Below are positions 1 through 9,822 of a stretch of DNA of 64,000 nucleotides, in pieces (within the stretch, counting starts at the first letter, position 1; every line of letters begins with the position of its first letter). The DNA comes from Clarkia xantiana subsp. parviflora (taxonomy: Eukaryota; Streptophyta; Magnoliopsida; Myrtales; Onagraceae): NCBI GenBank assembly GCA_036873135.1, contig JAPTYO010000001.1:41750774-41814773 (forward strand), in the 5' to 3' direction. A program made the translations under genes and the position numbers. The notes beneath the pieces were generated by a model that saw only the letters and a list, made by a program, of their open reading frames with translations, ran no database searches and had not been told where the DNA came from.

Positions 1-3000
1 TGCTCCCTCATGGCACCCCGCATCTCCCTCATGGAGTTCTGCAAGCACTCTCTCTGTTTCTGGGTATGTTATGCATTTGAGGAAAGGCGTGGAGTACCCT
101 TTCTTGTAGAGTTCATTGTCCATCACTGCGTAATTCCTAGCCATCCTTTCAATCTTGACTGCCTCCACCTTATCCTTTGGGAGCTTTCCTTCCATGATGT
201 ATTGACGCATTGGGGTCATCCAGGCTTCTGCTTCATCTATTACTAGAACCTCCATTTGTTCTATCACTGATTGCATTCTTTGTTCTACAAAGTGAACCTC
301 TTTGCCTGCTTCTACCCCTAGAGCTAGTTTACTTAAGGCGTCTGCCTCTTGGTTTTGTTCTCTTGGGACTGACTCAATGTCGAAGCTTTGGAAGCTCTTT
401 ATTAGGTCTCTGGCCTGCTGCAAGTATTTCTGCATGTTTTCGGACTTTGCAGTGTATATTCCTTTCACTTGATTGACAACTAGTTGAGAATCGCACTTGA
501 CTCTTAGATGCTTTGCCCCTACTCCTTTGGCTATTCTCAGGCCAGTTATCAGTGCTTCGTACTCAGCCTCATTGTTTGTTGCCTTAAAGGTGAGCGCCAT
601 GGCATAGCGCATAGGTGTATCGCTGTTTGGTGGGTATAGTAAGAGGCCTGCCCCTGAACCTCCTCCGTTGGATGACCCATCGGTATGCATCTCCCATAAT
701 TCTTCTGGTTGTTTCTCCTGACTACTACTTGCCTCGCTTGTAGTTCTGACTTCTCCCAAGTCTTCGTCTGGATTGATTCCGGTGAATTCGGCAATAAAAT
801 CTGCTAGAGCCTGTCCCTTTATGGCTGTTCTTGGGGCAAAATGAATACGAAACTCACTTAGCTCAATTGCCCATTTGGTCAGTCTTCCCGATGTGTCTGG
901 TCTCTGGAGGAGGTGTTTCAATGGTTGGTCTGTGAGGACTGTTACTTCATGCCCATGAAAATACGGTCTCAACTTTCTTGCTGATATAATCAGTGCATAG
1001 AGGTACTTTTCTATTGGCAAGTAGTTGATCTCGTACTTTGCCAATGTTTTGCTTACGAAGTATACCGGCAATTGTGCCGCGTTTTCTTCTTTAATTAGCA
1101 CTGAGCTTACTGCCACGTTGCTCACGGAGATATAGAGGTAGAGGGGCTCCCTTGGTGTAGGCTTTGCTAAGGGTGGTAGTGTCTTTAGATGTTGTTTGAG
1201 TTGCTGGAAGGCCTCCTCACATCTTGGTGTCCATTCGAATTTCTTGTTTGCCCTTAGTACCTCAAAGAAGGGTAATGCCTTGTCTCCTATTTTGGATAGG
1301 AATCTGTTAAGGGCTTCCAACCTCCCATTCAGTCGTTGAACCTCTTTGTGTTTCGTAGGTGACTGCATTTCTTCGATTGCCTGGAGTTTTTCGGGGTTTA
1401 CCTCTATGCCTCGCTGGCTTACCATGAAGCCTAAAAATTTCCCTGATTGCACCCCAAATGCGCATTTTTTCGGGTTTAGGCGGACTTGGTATTGCCTCAT
1501 CCTCTCAAACGTTGAGCGAAGATTCTCCACATGGTCTTTCTTCTCTTTGGATTTGACGATCATGTCGTCCACATATGCCTCCATTGTCTTTCCTATCATG
1601 TCCCCGAAGATTTTGTTGACCATTCTTTGGTATGTTGCTCCAGCATTTATGAGTCCGAAAGGCATCACCGTGTAATGGTATATCTCGCTATCAGCATAGA
1701 ATGCTGTGTGAGGGGCGTCCTCAGGAGCCATTTTTATCTGGTTATATCCTGAGTATGCATCCATGAAGCTCATTAGTTGGTGACCTGATGTTGCATCCAC
1801 TAACTGATCTATTCTTGGTAGCGGATATGAGTCCTTAGGGCATGCTTTGTTTAGGTCACGATAGTCGATACACATTCTCCAACTTCCCCCCGGCTTCTTT
1901 ACCAGTACTGGGTTTGCCACCCATGTCTGGAATCTGATTTCCTTGATGAACTTTGCCTTAAGTAGCTTTTCTACTTCTTCTTGGATAGCTATCTTTTTGC
2001 TTCCTCCCATTGGTCTCACCTTCTGTGTTGTTGGTCGCGTTGCCGCGTCTATATTGAGCTTGTGTGAGATTACTTCTTCTGATATTCCTGGCATATCGCT
2101 TGGTGACCAGGCGAACAGATCCTTGTATTCCCTTTGTAAAGCTACTAAGTGGTTTTCCTCTTCCTGAGATAAGGCAGTCCCGATTTTGGCCTTCCTATCG
2201 GGTTCTTCTATGAGTATCTCTTTTAGTTCCTCCATGGGGGCTGGTCTTCCATGATCTTCTCTTGGGTCCTCATCTATTAGTAGGACCTCTCTTGTTTTCT
2301 TCCTCTTGCCTAGTGCTATCCTTGCACATTTCCTTGCTACCTTCTGGTTACCTTTTACTTCCCCTATTCCTTGGCCTGTGGGGAATTTCATTTTCTGATG
2401 TAGGGTTGATGGTACCATACCCCACTTGTTGATTGTAGTGGTACCCAGGACTCCATTGTATTCCTCCATTTCTTCTATGATGAAGAAAGGGACATCAATC
2501 TTTAGCTGCCTCTGGCCTGTACCCAGTGTCACAGGTAGTGTGACTGCCCCCAGTGGGTATGTTGGCTTTCCTGAAAATCCCACCAAGGGGGAGTGAACCT
2601 GTTTTATGCTACTTGGCCTTACTCCTAGTATGTTGAGGACTTTCTTGCTAATGATGTTGGGTGAGCTTCCACTGTCTACTAGGATTCTTCCAATGTCCAT
2701 ATCAGTGATCTTCATTGTTATGACCAGGGCATCCTTGTTGTCTGGTAACACATGCTCCATGTCTCTTCTTGAAAATTCTATTATGTCTTCTCTCTTTCCT
2801 TCTGCTTGTTCTTCCTTTGGCTTAGGGTCCCCTAACTCTGCCATATATGCTTCTCTGGCATTCGCTGACTCTCCTCCAGCTCCATAACCTCCATGGATGA
2901 CATATACGCTTGCCGTGTGCTGGGATGGCATTCCCTGTTGTTCTCTTTCTCTCTGTGGCCTTCTTGCCAGGGGGGTTGAGGCTGTGGAGGACTCAGCCCC

Positions 3001-3180
3001 AGCTGGGCGTGAGGGTCCTCCCTCCTGGTTGTTCTGTTGAGGAGGCTGTGGGATTCCTTGTGGTTCTGGTTGCATTGACTGCTTTCCAGGGTTAGGCTGC
3101 CTTCCTGGGGGTATAGGTTCTCTCCTTCGTCCGTTGCCCCCAGGTGGGCGGTGGTGCCTAGACACCCTACTGTTCGTCAT
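1..3180 (-). CDS. Retrotransposon polyprotein (truncated Gag, PR, RT, RNase H, start of IN), partial
   Basis: I checked every codon from the ATG at 3180 to position 1: 1060 codons with no stop. The first ~100 residues are rich in Pro, Gln and Arg. A short segment like the Gag C-terminus follows, then the aspartic protease motif VDSGSS (Asp about residue 169), the reverse transcriptase YVDD box (residues 536-539, codons 1575-1564), and an RNase H with HTDGSSNG (Asp about 834). The last residues contain a His-x-His/Cys start of the integrase zinc-binding domain (HEGDAGCHEG at 1-50). There is no cysteine before the protease, so the CCHC nucleocapsid knuckle is missing and there is too little room for a capsid domain. 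The element would need Gag in trans. The start at 3180 lies 51 bp inside the LTR boundary and is the natural initiator. The intact frame suggests a young copy or selection on pol. Confidence 0.9.
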   Translation of the reverse strand, partial: MTNSRVSRHHRPPGGNGRRREPIPPGRQPNPGKQSMQPEPQGIPQPPQQNNQEGGPSRPAGAESSTASTPLARRPQREREQQGMPSQHTASVYVIHGGYGAGGESANAREAYMAELGDPKPKEEQAEGKREDIIEFSRRDMEHVLPDNKDALVITMKITDMDIGRILVDSGSSPNIISKKVLNILGVRPSSIKQVHSPLVGFSGKPTYPLGAVTLPVTLGTGQRQLKIDVPFFIIEEMEEYNGVLGTTTINKWGMVPSTLHQKMKFPTGQGIGEVKGNQKVARKCARIALGKRKKTREVLLIDEDPREDHGRPAPMEELKEILIEEPDRKAKIGTALSQEEENHLVALQREYKDLFAWSPSDMPGISEEVISHKLNIDAATRPTTQKVRPMGGSKKIAIQEEVEKLLKAKFIKEIRFQTWVANPVLVKKPGGSWRMCIDYRDLNKACPKDSYPLPRIDQLVDATSGHQLMSFMDAYSGYNQIKMAPEDAPHTAFYADSEIYHYTVMPFGLINAGATYQRMVNKIFGDMIGKTMEAYVDDMIVKSKEKKDHVENLRSTFERMRQYQVRLNPKKCAFGVQSGKFLGFMVSQRGIEVNPEKLQAIEEMQSPTKHKEVQRLNGRLEALNRFLSKIGDKALPFFEVLRANKKFEWTPRCEEAFQQLKQHLKTLPPLAKPTPREPLYLYISVSNVAVSSVLIKEENAAQLPVYFVSKTLAKYEINYLPIEKYLYALIISARKLRPYFHGHEVTVLTDQPLKHLLQRPDTSGRLTKWAIELSEFRIHFAPRTAIKGQALADFIAEFTGINPDEDLGEVRTTSEASSSQEKQPEELWEMHTDGSSNGGGSGAGLLLYPPNSDTPMRYAMALTFKATNNEAEYEALITGLRIAKGVGAKHLRVKCDSQLVVNQVKGIYTAKSENMQKYLQQARDLIKSFQSFDIESVPREQNQEADALSKLALGVEAGKEVHFVEQRMQSVIEQMEVLVIDEAEAWMTPMRQYIMEGKLPKDKVEAVKIERMARNYAVMDNELYKKGYSTPFLKCITYPETERVLAELHEGDAGCHEGA

Positions 3181-3212
3181 TGCTCGTGTTATAGCCAGGC
3201 TTTCTGTCTGAA

Positions 3213-3229
3213 GCCCACTGACGGCGCCA
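3213..3229 (-). other. Primer-binding site of the left retroelement
   Basis: Directly inside the LTR boundary, the minus strand reads TGGCGCCGTCAGTGGGC. The TGGCGCCG start is typical of Tat/Athila-type plant Ty3 elements. The same TGGCGCCGTC core borders the 5' LTR of the element at 30648-39170. Confidence 0.75.
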
Positions 3230-3231
3230 AG

Positions 3232-4019
3232 TGTTAGGTTCCGGGATTTGGGTCAACGGGTGGTCGGCTCAAATCTCGTTCCTCACTGGAGGGGTGGATG
3301 ATCCGGTCTTCTCGGGTTACCCTGTCTTAGTTTGCGTCCTTCCTTCTGTCGCTTCTCTTCTCCTTGCGCCCTGCAGAAGGGGCAGTACCAGACACAGAGA
3401 GGGGGGGGTGGTGCCTGGTGAACCCTCTCTGATGCCTAAGTCAGTATCGTTTTTAGAGAGATAAAACTAGAGAGATGTCAGAGCAAAATAATCCAAATTG
3501 TCAAGATGCTCCAATGAATTATGAAGGAGGGGTATTTATAGGCAACGGTGTCATTAAGGCGACTTAATGACATCGTTAACCTTTAAACACAGTTAATTAA
3601 CCTTTAAACACATAATTAAGACTTTAGGATACGGAGAAGGTAGGCGGAGTGAACCGAGTATGGGAGTCCAAAGGTGGTGCCGGGGCCTTTGGGGGGAAGA
3701 GAAATCCGACCCCCAAGGGTAGGGGTTGGGTGAGGGCACCCAACCCCATCCCTCCTAGGAGAGATCGGGTTGGTCCACCCGATCTCCCCTAGGGGAGATC
3801 GGGTTGGCTGATCCGATCTCCCTTAGGGGAGGTCGGGTGTGGCCACCCAACCTCACCTAGGTGAGTTTACCTTGGCTGGACGAGCGCTTCGGCCTCGTCC
3901 GAGCCGTTGATGTTCTCGCGAAGTGTTTGAGTTGAAGTTTCGATTTACAATTATTAACGGGATGATAAAAATACAACGGTTCAGAAGTCAACGGGTTCAA
4001 ATTAAGCGTATATCCATCA
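3232..4019 (-). repeat. 5' LTR of the left Ty3/gypsy element (788 bp)
   Basis: The boundaries are set by TG at 3232 and CA at 4018-4019 on the plus strand, with the primer-binding site directly adjacent at 3232. A TATA-like TATAAATA on the minus strand (about 3533-3540) is followed by the polyprotein. The tract 3755-3870 holds several inverted units around the word GAGATCGGGTTGG. The last bases (GCGTATATCCATCA on the plus strand) match the end of the LTRs at 31425 and 39170. Confidence 0.85.
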
Positions 4020-4690
4020 ATTTTGACAACAACTAACTTCTTAAAGATTATGCGTAGTTAATACTATAGTCATTTATGAAGACTAAATATTTAAACTTAA
4101 TATGCATAACTACTAAAATTCAATTAATTAAATATTATATATAGCTTTATAAGGTAATTTTCATAAAAAATTCAAGGAAAAGACTTACTCACTTTATACG
4201 AACATCATGTTCATTACTATTTATTATAATAATAAGTTTTGGAGTATATAAAAACTAATAATAATAACAATATTATTATTATAATAAACCATGAAGATAA
4301 TACAAAATATCTTTATTTAATAAATAATAATAAAATAATAACACTTCGTAATGATGGACGTGATCTCACATTGCATCCGTTTTTGGATGTTATCTCACAT
4401 TATATTGACTAGAGTTTGGACGTAATCTCATATTATAATGCACATTACACTGTTTAATAAACTAAACAACGTAATAATAATATAATATGGAACGTAATGT
4501 GAAATTCCATCTCACATTACATCCATCCAAACACCCATTAAAGTTAGCTGTTACTCAATTAAATCAGTGTAATTATTTTATTAGTTAAACAAGTACCATT
4601 GACGAAACCAAGTACAAATTTCAAATCTTTTCAATATTTCAATCAAACAGAATAAAACCTAGTTATTACAAACTAGTCCCTTATTCATAC
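4020..4690. other. AT-rich spacer, old MITE-like fragments
   Basis: No gene was seen. The stretch 4350-4530 repeats short phrases such as ATCTCACATTACATCC in both orientations, like a decayed foldback element, but I found no terminal repeats or target duplication. The part after 4640 is probably the 3' UTR of the LEA gene that ends at 4751. Confidence 0.5.
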
Positions 4691-4750
4691 AAAGCGAAAA
4701 CAAAGTCCCCAAACTTCTTCTTCTCCTTCATCAGCCATCACCACCTTCCT

Positions 4751-5029
4751 CTATTTAGGTGTTTCATCTTTCTTGCCGGAAATGTAATCAAGCCCGGTCT
4801 TAGCACCAGCAGCTGCAGAGTCCTTAGCCGCTACGGCGGTCTGGGTGGTGTAATCCACGGCCGCCTGAGTATGCTTGGCGGTGAAATCCCAGGTTTCTCC
4901 GGCCTTCTGCTTGGTCACATCAATGGCCGCCTGAGTCTGCTTGGCGGTGTAATCCCAGGTTTCTCCGGCCTTCTGCTTGGTTGCATCAATGGCGGACTGG
5001 GGCTCTCCTGCTTTCTTGGTTGCATCCAT
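4751..5029 (-). CDS. LEA group 3 (LEA_4-type) protein, 92 aa
   Basis: This is a small hydrophilic late-embryogenesis-abundant protein, a class thought to form amphipathic helices on drying and protect proteins and membranes. The sequence shows about two copies of a 22-residue repeat (AIDATKQKAGETWDYTAKQT and a close variant), each made of two 11-mers rich in Ala, Lys, Thr and Glu. It ends in a charged tail (GKKDETPK). There is no cysteine, signal peptide or membrane segment. The bases just before the ATG would read TQAA in frame, as if another repeat had once stood there, but a stop precedes them. Telo-box-like AAACCCTAAAA repeats lie directly upstream (about 5040-5062). The 23-bp block at 4651-4673 in the 3' region recurs after the second LEA gene (7665-7687), so the two are a tandem duplicate. 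An upstream exon cannot be excluded. Confidence 0.8.
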   Translation of the reverse strand: MDATKKAGEPQSAIDATKQKAGETWDYTAKQTQAAIDVTKQKAGETWDFTAKHTQAAVDYTTQTAVAAKDSAAAGAKTGLDYISGKKDETPK

Positions 5030-5112
5030 GGCTGCCTGAGTTTTAGGGTTTTAGGGTTTTCTATCTGTTGATGATGTATGGATTGTGTGTGGTGTGTTCT
5101 TTGGCTTCACCA

Positions 5113-5125
5113 GCTGCTATTTAAA
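5113..5125 (-). promoter_or_regulatory. Probable TATA region of the first LEA gene
   Basis: The minus strand reads GTATTTAAATAGCAG about 90 bp before the ATG at 5029. The same GTATTTAAAT-GCAG block occurs upstream of the second LEA gene (about 8127-8142), so it looks like a conserved core promoter of the pair. Confidence 0.5.
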
Positions 5126-7660
5126 TACACAAAATGTTACATTTAAAATGTATTATAAAAATAGAGTGATTAATGGTGTGGACCAAATTCGTCAGTTCAA
5201 CGATTTATCATTTATCCAGAAGTATCTTATTCAAAGTCAGTCAGAGTTTTCAGAACGGAAATGTATTATTATTATCATTTTATCATTTATGGAATGACTC
5301 TAATACGATCCAACGTTATTTTAAGTATAGAGCAAGCATGTTGCATGGGGTGCTCACTTATATACATCAGAGTGTTCATAATGGTTTTACATAATAGTAC
5401 ACCACTAATAATAATAATAATTAAAAAGATGTTTAAGGGAAAAATATTGAAATAAACTTGACTGGAAAATATTAGAAAGAAGTAGTATTTTTAGTGAGCA
5501 TCTACGTATTTTTTTTAAGTGTGCATAAATATTATTTATAAATTTTAAATAAATATAAATTATGTAAAACAACTGTGAAAGATATATAGTTGTGCAGTTA
5601 GAGTTTGTTTCCTCAAAATAATAATCTGTGAGGTCCATCAAGATGACAGCACTAGTAATATGTATGTTTCATATATTTATACTAGTTTCATTAAATTTTT
5701 AATTAATGAGTCATGTAACGAGACTTTATATGTTGAAGTTAATATATCCACCGATTTTTTTTCATGGGGAGACAAAACACAACTTTGCATCTTCACATTC
5801 GATGAAAATTACAAGGCTAGGTGTACGGGTGTATTGCACGCGCTGGGGTATGGGTCAATTAATCTACGTCTAGTCGAAAAAACATGTGATATCCGCCACG
5901 TACACATCATGCCGACATCTTTTTCCATTTTTAGTAATAATAAAAATACATGCCGACGTCTGTAATCTGTATCAATCAAATTATATAAACTAACTAACTA
6001 AGAAACTGACAGCATGGGGAGTTTAAGTCTATTTTTCAGTTAAAAAACAATATCTATAGAATAAAATAATATATATCTTAATCTAATTCTAAACACATTT
6101 ATTAAAAAAATCGACTCAATAATAATTATACAAGATATAATAATTACAATTTATACGCAATTGTATATATTAATTAATATATATATATTTTGGTAAACGT
6201 ACATACTAATATTAAAAACCTAACATTTGTACAAATGCATTATTATTTTATAATGTAGTATTATCTATTTTTATATTATATAAAATTCTAAAATAAATAT
6301 AAATATATGAAAAAATAGATAGATAGGTATAGGTGGTTGGAAGAAGTATTGCCAGCGAGAGATAGGTTGTGGACCAAGTTCATTTAATCTTCTTTGGGGT
6401 TGAGGATTTAATGAAGTTGCTACCAATAATCTACAAGTTGTGGTAACGGTACGTGTAGTTTCGTTTACCACAAACCAATTGATATTATAAGCAGTGTAGT
6501 GTTCAAGATTTTTATAATAATAAGGGTTCATTGTATAATTTTTTTAAGATTTAACATATAATACATTTTGTTAGAGGTAGCATAAGTTCAGTTTACAGTT
6601 TAGCAAAGTACTAAAATTTATAAATGTTTTTATGAATATTTTATATTCTGAAAACGGTATATAATAACATCAATAGCAATCTTTTGATAATACATATAGC
6701 TCTATCTAAGTGACTAAATAATCATTCAAGTGCGCACATCATTTAAAATATTCCAGACTTTATTTTTTATATAAGTCATAGTCGAAAAAGCTCTTTGAAC
6801 GCTTATTATCGACGTCGAAAGAATCAAAAATAACTTCATAACCGAATAAATTAAATTTGCGCAAATGCAATATTCTTTCATTTCTCAACAAGTTTAATGA
6901 AAGTTTACCAAGCTCATTTAATCTATTAAATCTCTCATCACAATGCATAAAATCAATGAAAACTTCAAAATGATGCGCAAAATCCGCATATAATTAATAC
7001 TTGGAAAATTCATTGGGATAAATATGTGCAAATCTAAGCAATTTTTACTTGTCAAAATAAGCAAATTAAATTTTAGAACTCAAGCAAGCTATGCAAAGAA
7101 GCAACTCTATGTTTACCTCGTTAAATATGTTGTCAAGCTCTTAAATTAATTGATCAATCTTAAATTAATTGATCAATCACCTTTACAAATGCTTTAAGTC
7201 TTTAACTCTAAAATGACATAAATATGAATTTTAATTATTTCTTTTTTAAATAGTAATAATTATATTGTATTTAAGTAATTTTTTACTTGAGAGAACATAA
7301 ATGTTGCTAAGTGAATGATATTTTTACCAAAAAATTAATAAAATACATTAAAATTGATGATTTATTTCATAACATGATGAATTGGGTTTTACATAGTAAT
7401 AGTTTAAAAGAAAAAATATTATATCTAATGATAATAAGATTGTAATTAATTTTATAATTTTTTTATTAATTTATTGAAATCAATAAACTTTAAAAGAAAA
7501 ATATTATATCTAATGATCTGTGTTAACATCCCAAACAATGATGTACAAATTATCGGTAGAAAAAGTATGGAAGGTGTTCTACCTACATATGAATAATTGA
7601 TATATATTATAGCATAAATGTTTTTTTTTTCCCATTATAGCACAAATGGCTTACTTAAAA
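5126..7660. other. AT-rich intergenic spacer, nothing recognised
   Basis: About 2.5 kb of AT-rich DNA lies between the two LEA genes. Short ORFs here (for example 5660-5965 and 6271-6531) have no recognisable domain and are built of AT-driven codons. I saw no terminal repeats or RNA genes. Confidence 0.5.
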
Positions 7661-7664
7661 AGAA

Positions 7665-7687
7665 AATAAAACCTAGTTATTACAAAC
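7665..7687 (-). repeat. Conserved 3' block shared by both LEA genes
   Basis: This 23-bp block is identical to 4651-4673 and lies at the same relative place, 65-80 bp past the stop codon. It is evidence for tandem duplication of the gene including its 3' UTR. Confidence 0.8.
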
Positions 7688-7751
7688 AAGTCCATTATTC
7701 TTAAAAACCAACAATTAAAGCCACATATTTCAGTCTCCGATCTGAAGCCTT

Positions 7752-8057
7752 CTACTTAGCTTCATCTTTCTTGGCCGGCGACAAGTAATCAGCAGCAGCA
7801 GTTAACTTCGCAGCAGTAGCATCCTTCCCTTCCACAGCCTTCTCCGCCGTGTAATTCCGAGTTGCTTCAACGGTCTGGGTAGTGTAGTCCTTAGCATCCT
7901 GGGCCTTCTGCTTGGTTGCATCGATGGCCGCCTGAGTGGTCTGGGTGGTGTAGTCCTTAGTCTCCTGCGCCTTCAGCTTGGCCGCATCTGCGGCCGCCTG
8001 AGCCGTCTGGGCGGCGGCGTCTTTAGTCTCCACTGCCTTCTGCTTGGTTACATCCAT
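7752..8057 (-). CDS. LEA group 3 (LEA_4-type) protein, about 101 aa, paralogue of the first
   Basis: This is a hydrophilic repeat protein built from 11-mer/22-mer units such as AAIDATKQKAQDAKDYTTQT, with a charged end (SPAKKDEAK). Its predicted role is desiccation or cold protection, as for the paralogue at 4751-5029. The frame is open back to an ATG at 8132, which would give 126 aa. I prefer the ATG at 8057 (MDVTKQK), because it aligns with the start of the paralogue (MDATKKA). Moreover, the ATG at 8132 falls in a block (GTATTTAAAT-GCAG) that serves as the TATA region in the paralogue, and the 25 residues it would add (MAVEAKHYYPTP...) look unlike LEA repeats. The longer form, or an extra 5' exon, remains possible. 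Confidence 0.78.
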   Translation of the reverse strand: MDVTKQKAVETKDAAAQTAQAAADAAKLKAQETKDYTTQTTQAAIDATKQKAQDAKDYTTQTVEATRNYTAEKAVEGKDATAAKLTAAADYLSPAKKDEAK

Positions 8058-8126
8058 CTCTTCTGAAGCAATGAGTTTCTTGTGCTTTCTGGAAGTGGGT
8101 GTAGGGTAATAATGCTTGGCCTCTAC

Positions 8127-8142
8127 TGCCATTTAAATACAT
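8127..8142 (-). promoter_or_regulatory. Probable TATA region of the second LEA gene
   Basis: The minus strand reads GTATTTAAATGGCAG, matching the core-promoter block of the first LEA gene. A single A-to-G change creates an ATG inside it. Confidence 0.45.
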
Positions 8143-8157
8143 GTTACATTAATGATA

Positions 8158-8295
8158 ATATGGTGTATCCGTTAACGCTTCATTCTTTAATCATATGTCA
8201 ATAGTTCAAACATTGTTGATGATTACGGAAAAAAAAAAATATATGTACTCAACACTTTATTCTTTAAGGGTTAACTCTAATGTGAGTGGAGATTG
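8158..8295 (+). mobile_element. tRNA-derived SINE, copy 1
   Basis: It has the family layout: GGTGT-GTT-AACGCTTCATTC, then a degenerate B box (AGTTCAAAC), then CAACACTTTATTCTTTAAGGGTTAACT. Better copies are at 20419, 22416, 23876 and 8515-8655. It is inserted just upstream of the second LEA core promoter. Confidence 0.5.
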
Positions 8296-8514
8296 ATCAA
8301 TGTGTAGAAAAAAGTATGATACGAGTGTTGTTCTTCTGATGACCCATCAATGATGATTTCGCAGATTTTTTTTTAAAAAATGATAATAATAACAAATAAA
8401 GAGATTTAAGAGATAAAATTAAAAAAGATAAATTAATTAATATGTGAGTGGTGGTCTTAAGAGGGGTTCTCAGCAGGAGGTCAACACTCGTAGTATGCTT
8501 GTTCCACACATATA

Positions 8515-8655
8515 CTAATCTCACTCGTATCGAGTCAGCTCGTAAAGGGATAATGTGCTGACCATTAATATTTTTTCAATCATATGATTACTAACAGGGG
8601 TTGAACCTCTAATCTCTAGTTAAGAGATAAGACGGTGAACTACCACACCACACCA
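8515..8655 (-). mobile_element. tRNA-derived SINE, copy 2
   Basis: The minus strand starts GGTGTGGTGTGGTAGTTCACC (A-box region). It carries a near-perfect B box (GGTTCAACCCC about 8596-8606) and ends with the family phrase CCCTTTACGAGCTGACTCG. Orientation is opposite to the neighbouring copy. Confidence 0.6.
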
Positions 8656-8659
8656 TATT

Positions 8660-9650
8660 ATACGGATTATAAAGATTTTAATGTATTTCTTTATTTATTA
8701 CAAAATTGATTTAAATTACAGTACACTTTTTTTTTTGTGAAACAGTACACTTTAGCTTTTAGTTACCCATAAATAATAATAAGAAATGCTTACAAGGGAG
8801 AGAAAAGATGTTGAACATGCTCATTTTCTATGTCGGCCGAAAAAGACAAACGTTCATTTACTTATTGTTACAAAAAGATTCTGTTGTACACGTAGCTTCG
8901 TTTGTAAGCCACACACACCATCATGGATAAATATAATACAACTACATATAATTAATTGTACAATTTAGCTGTGACGTGGACAATTTTGTAGCTAGACTTT
9001 TCTTTAGATAAGTTTAGTTTGTAGATAAAAATGTTATAGTTATGTCAAACATTTTACCTGCATGATTAAAAAAAATTGGAAATTGATTTAAATTAACGAA
9101 ATTGCCTCAGTATTTGGATGAAGTTTTTTTTTATTTTAGTTGCGTAGATATTTATGGATTATAAGGATGAGTGAAATTTCGTCATACTAGAATAGTTTCT
9201 GACTTAAGGAGAACAAAATTACTTGAATACCTTGAATGACAAGCTATTACTATATATATGTAGACGTGAAATGAAAGTGGGAGGACTTTAGATTCTTTTT
9301 CTATAAAGACATAATTCAGGAATAATTATTGAATATAATATATATAGTCAAAATAACAAGTTACAATAGTCTAATGAGTCTGTTATTTGTATTTAGATTT
9401 AGAGTTAAATTTTATAATTTGTGATTTAGATTTGGAATTGAGTTTAGATACGGAGAATATATAATTTAGGATTTATATTGACGATAATAGATTATGTGCC
9501 TCATGGGCCTAGCAGAACCCATCATACAAATCTACATGGTTGACCTGCGGTGCGGGTTTGAGACAGCTGATAATTGGCCGCCCCGCTCTATTGACACCCC
9601 TAATATAGAAATAATAGATATATGGGCCAGTATTTTTTTTATAATAAATA
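8660..9650. other. AT-rich spacer, nothing recognised
   Basis: No gene, RNA gene or element end was recognised. Short ORFs have no domain. Confidence 0.45.
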
Positions 9651-9657
9651 TATAGAT

Positions 9658-9778
9658 GGCCATATAGTTCTAGGAAGTGCACTTTTATTAATGGGCCTAA
9701 CCGACCCAGGGGACTTTATGGGCCATATAATTCTAGGAAGTGCACTATTATTAATGGGCCTAATTGACCCAGGAGACT
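9658..9778. repeat. Direct duplication of a ~60-bp unit
   Basis: Two adjacent copies (9658-9715 and 9721-9778) share GGCCATATA-TTCTAGGAAG and an ATGGGCCTAA...GACCCAGG end, at a spacing of about 63 bp. Confidence 0.7.
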
Positions 9779-9822
9779 GAATTGTTAAGTGAAATATTTA
9801 ACCTTATCTAAAAAAATACCGG

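Larger units (their letters stand above)
1..4019 (-). mobile_element. Ty3/gypsy (Tat-like) LTR retrotransposon, 5' part
   Basis: Read on the minus strand, the order is 5' LTR (4019-3232), primer-binding site (3229-3213), then one long polyprotein frame running off the left edge. Protease, reverse transcriptase, RNase H and the start of integrase occur in that order, which is the Ty3/gypsy arrangement. The 3' LTR and the target duplication are outside the window, so age and completeness cannot be judged. LTR termini (TGATGG...CTAACA), the TATA-region motif and the primer site resemble those of the element at 30648-39170, so the two belong to related families. Confidence 0.93.
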
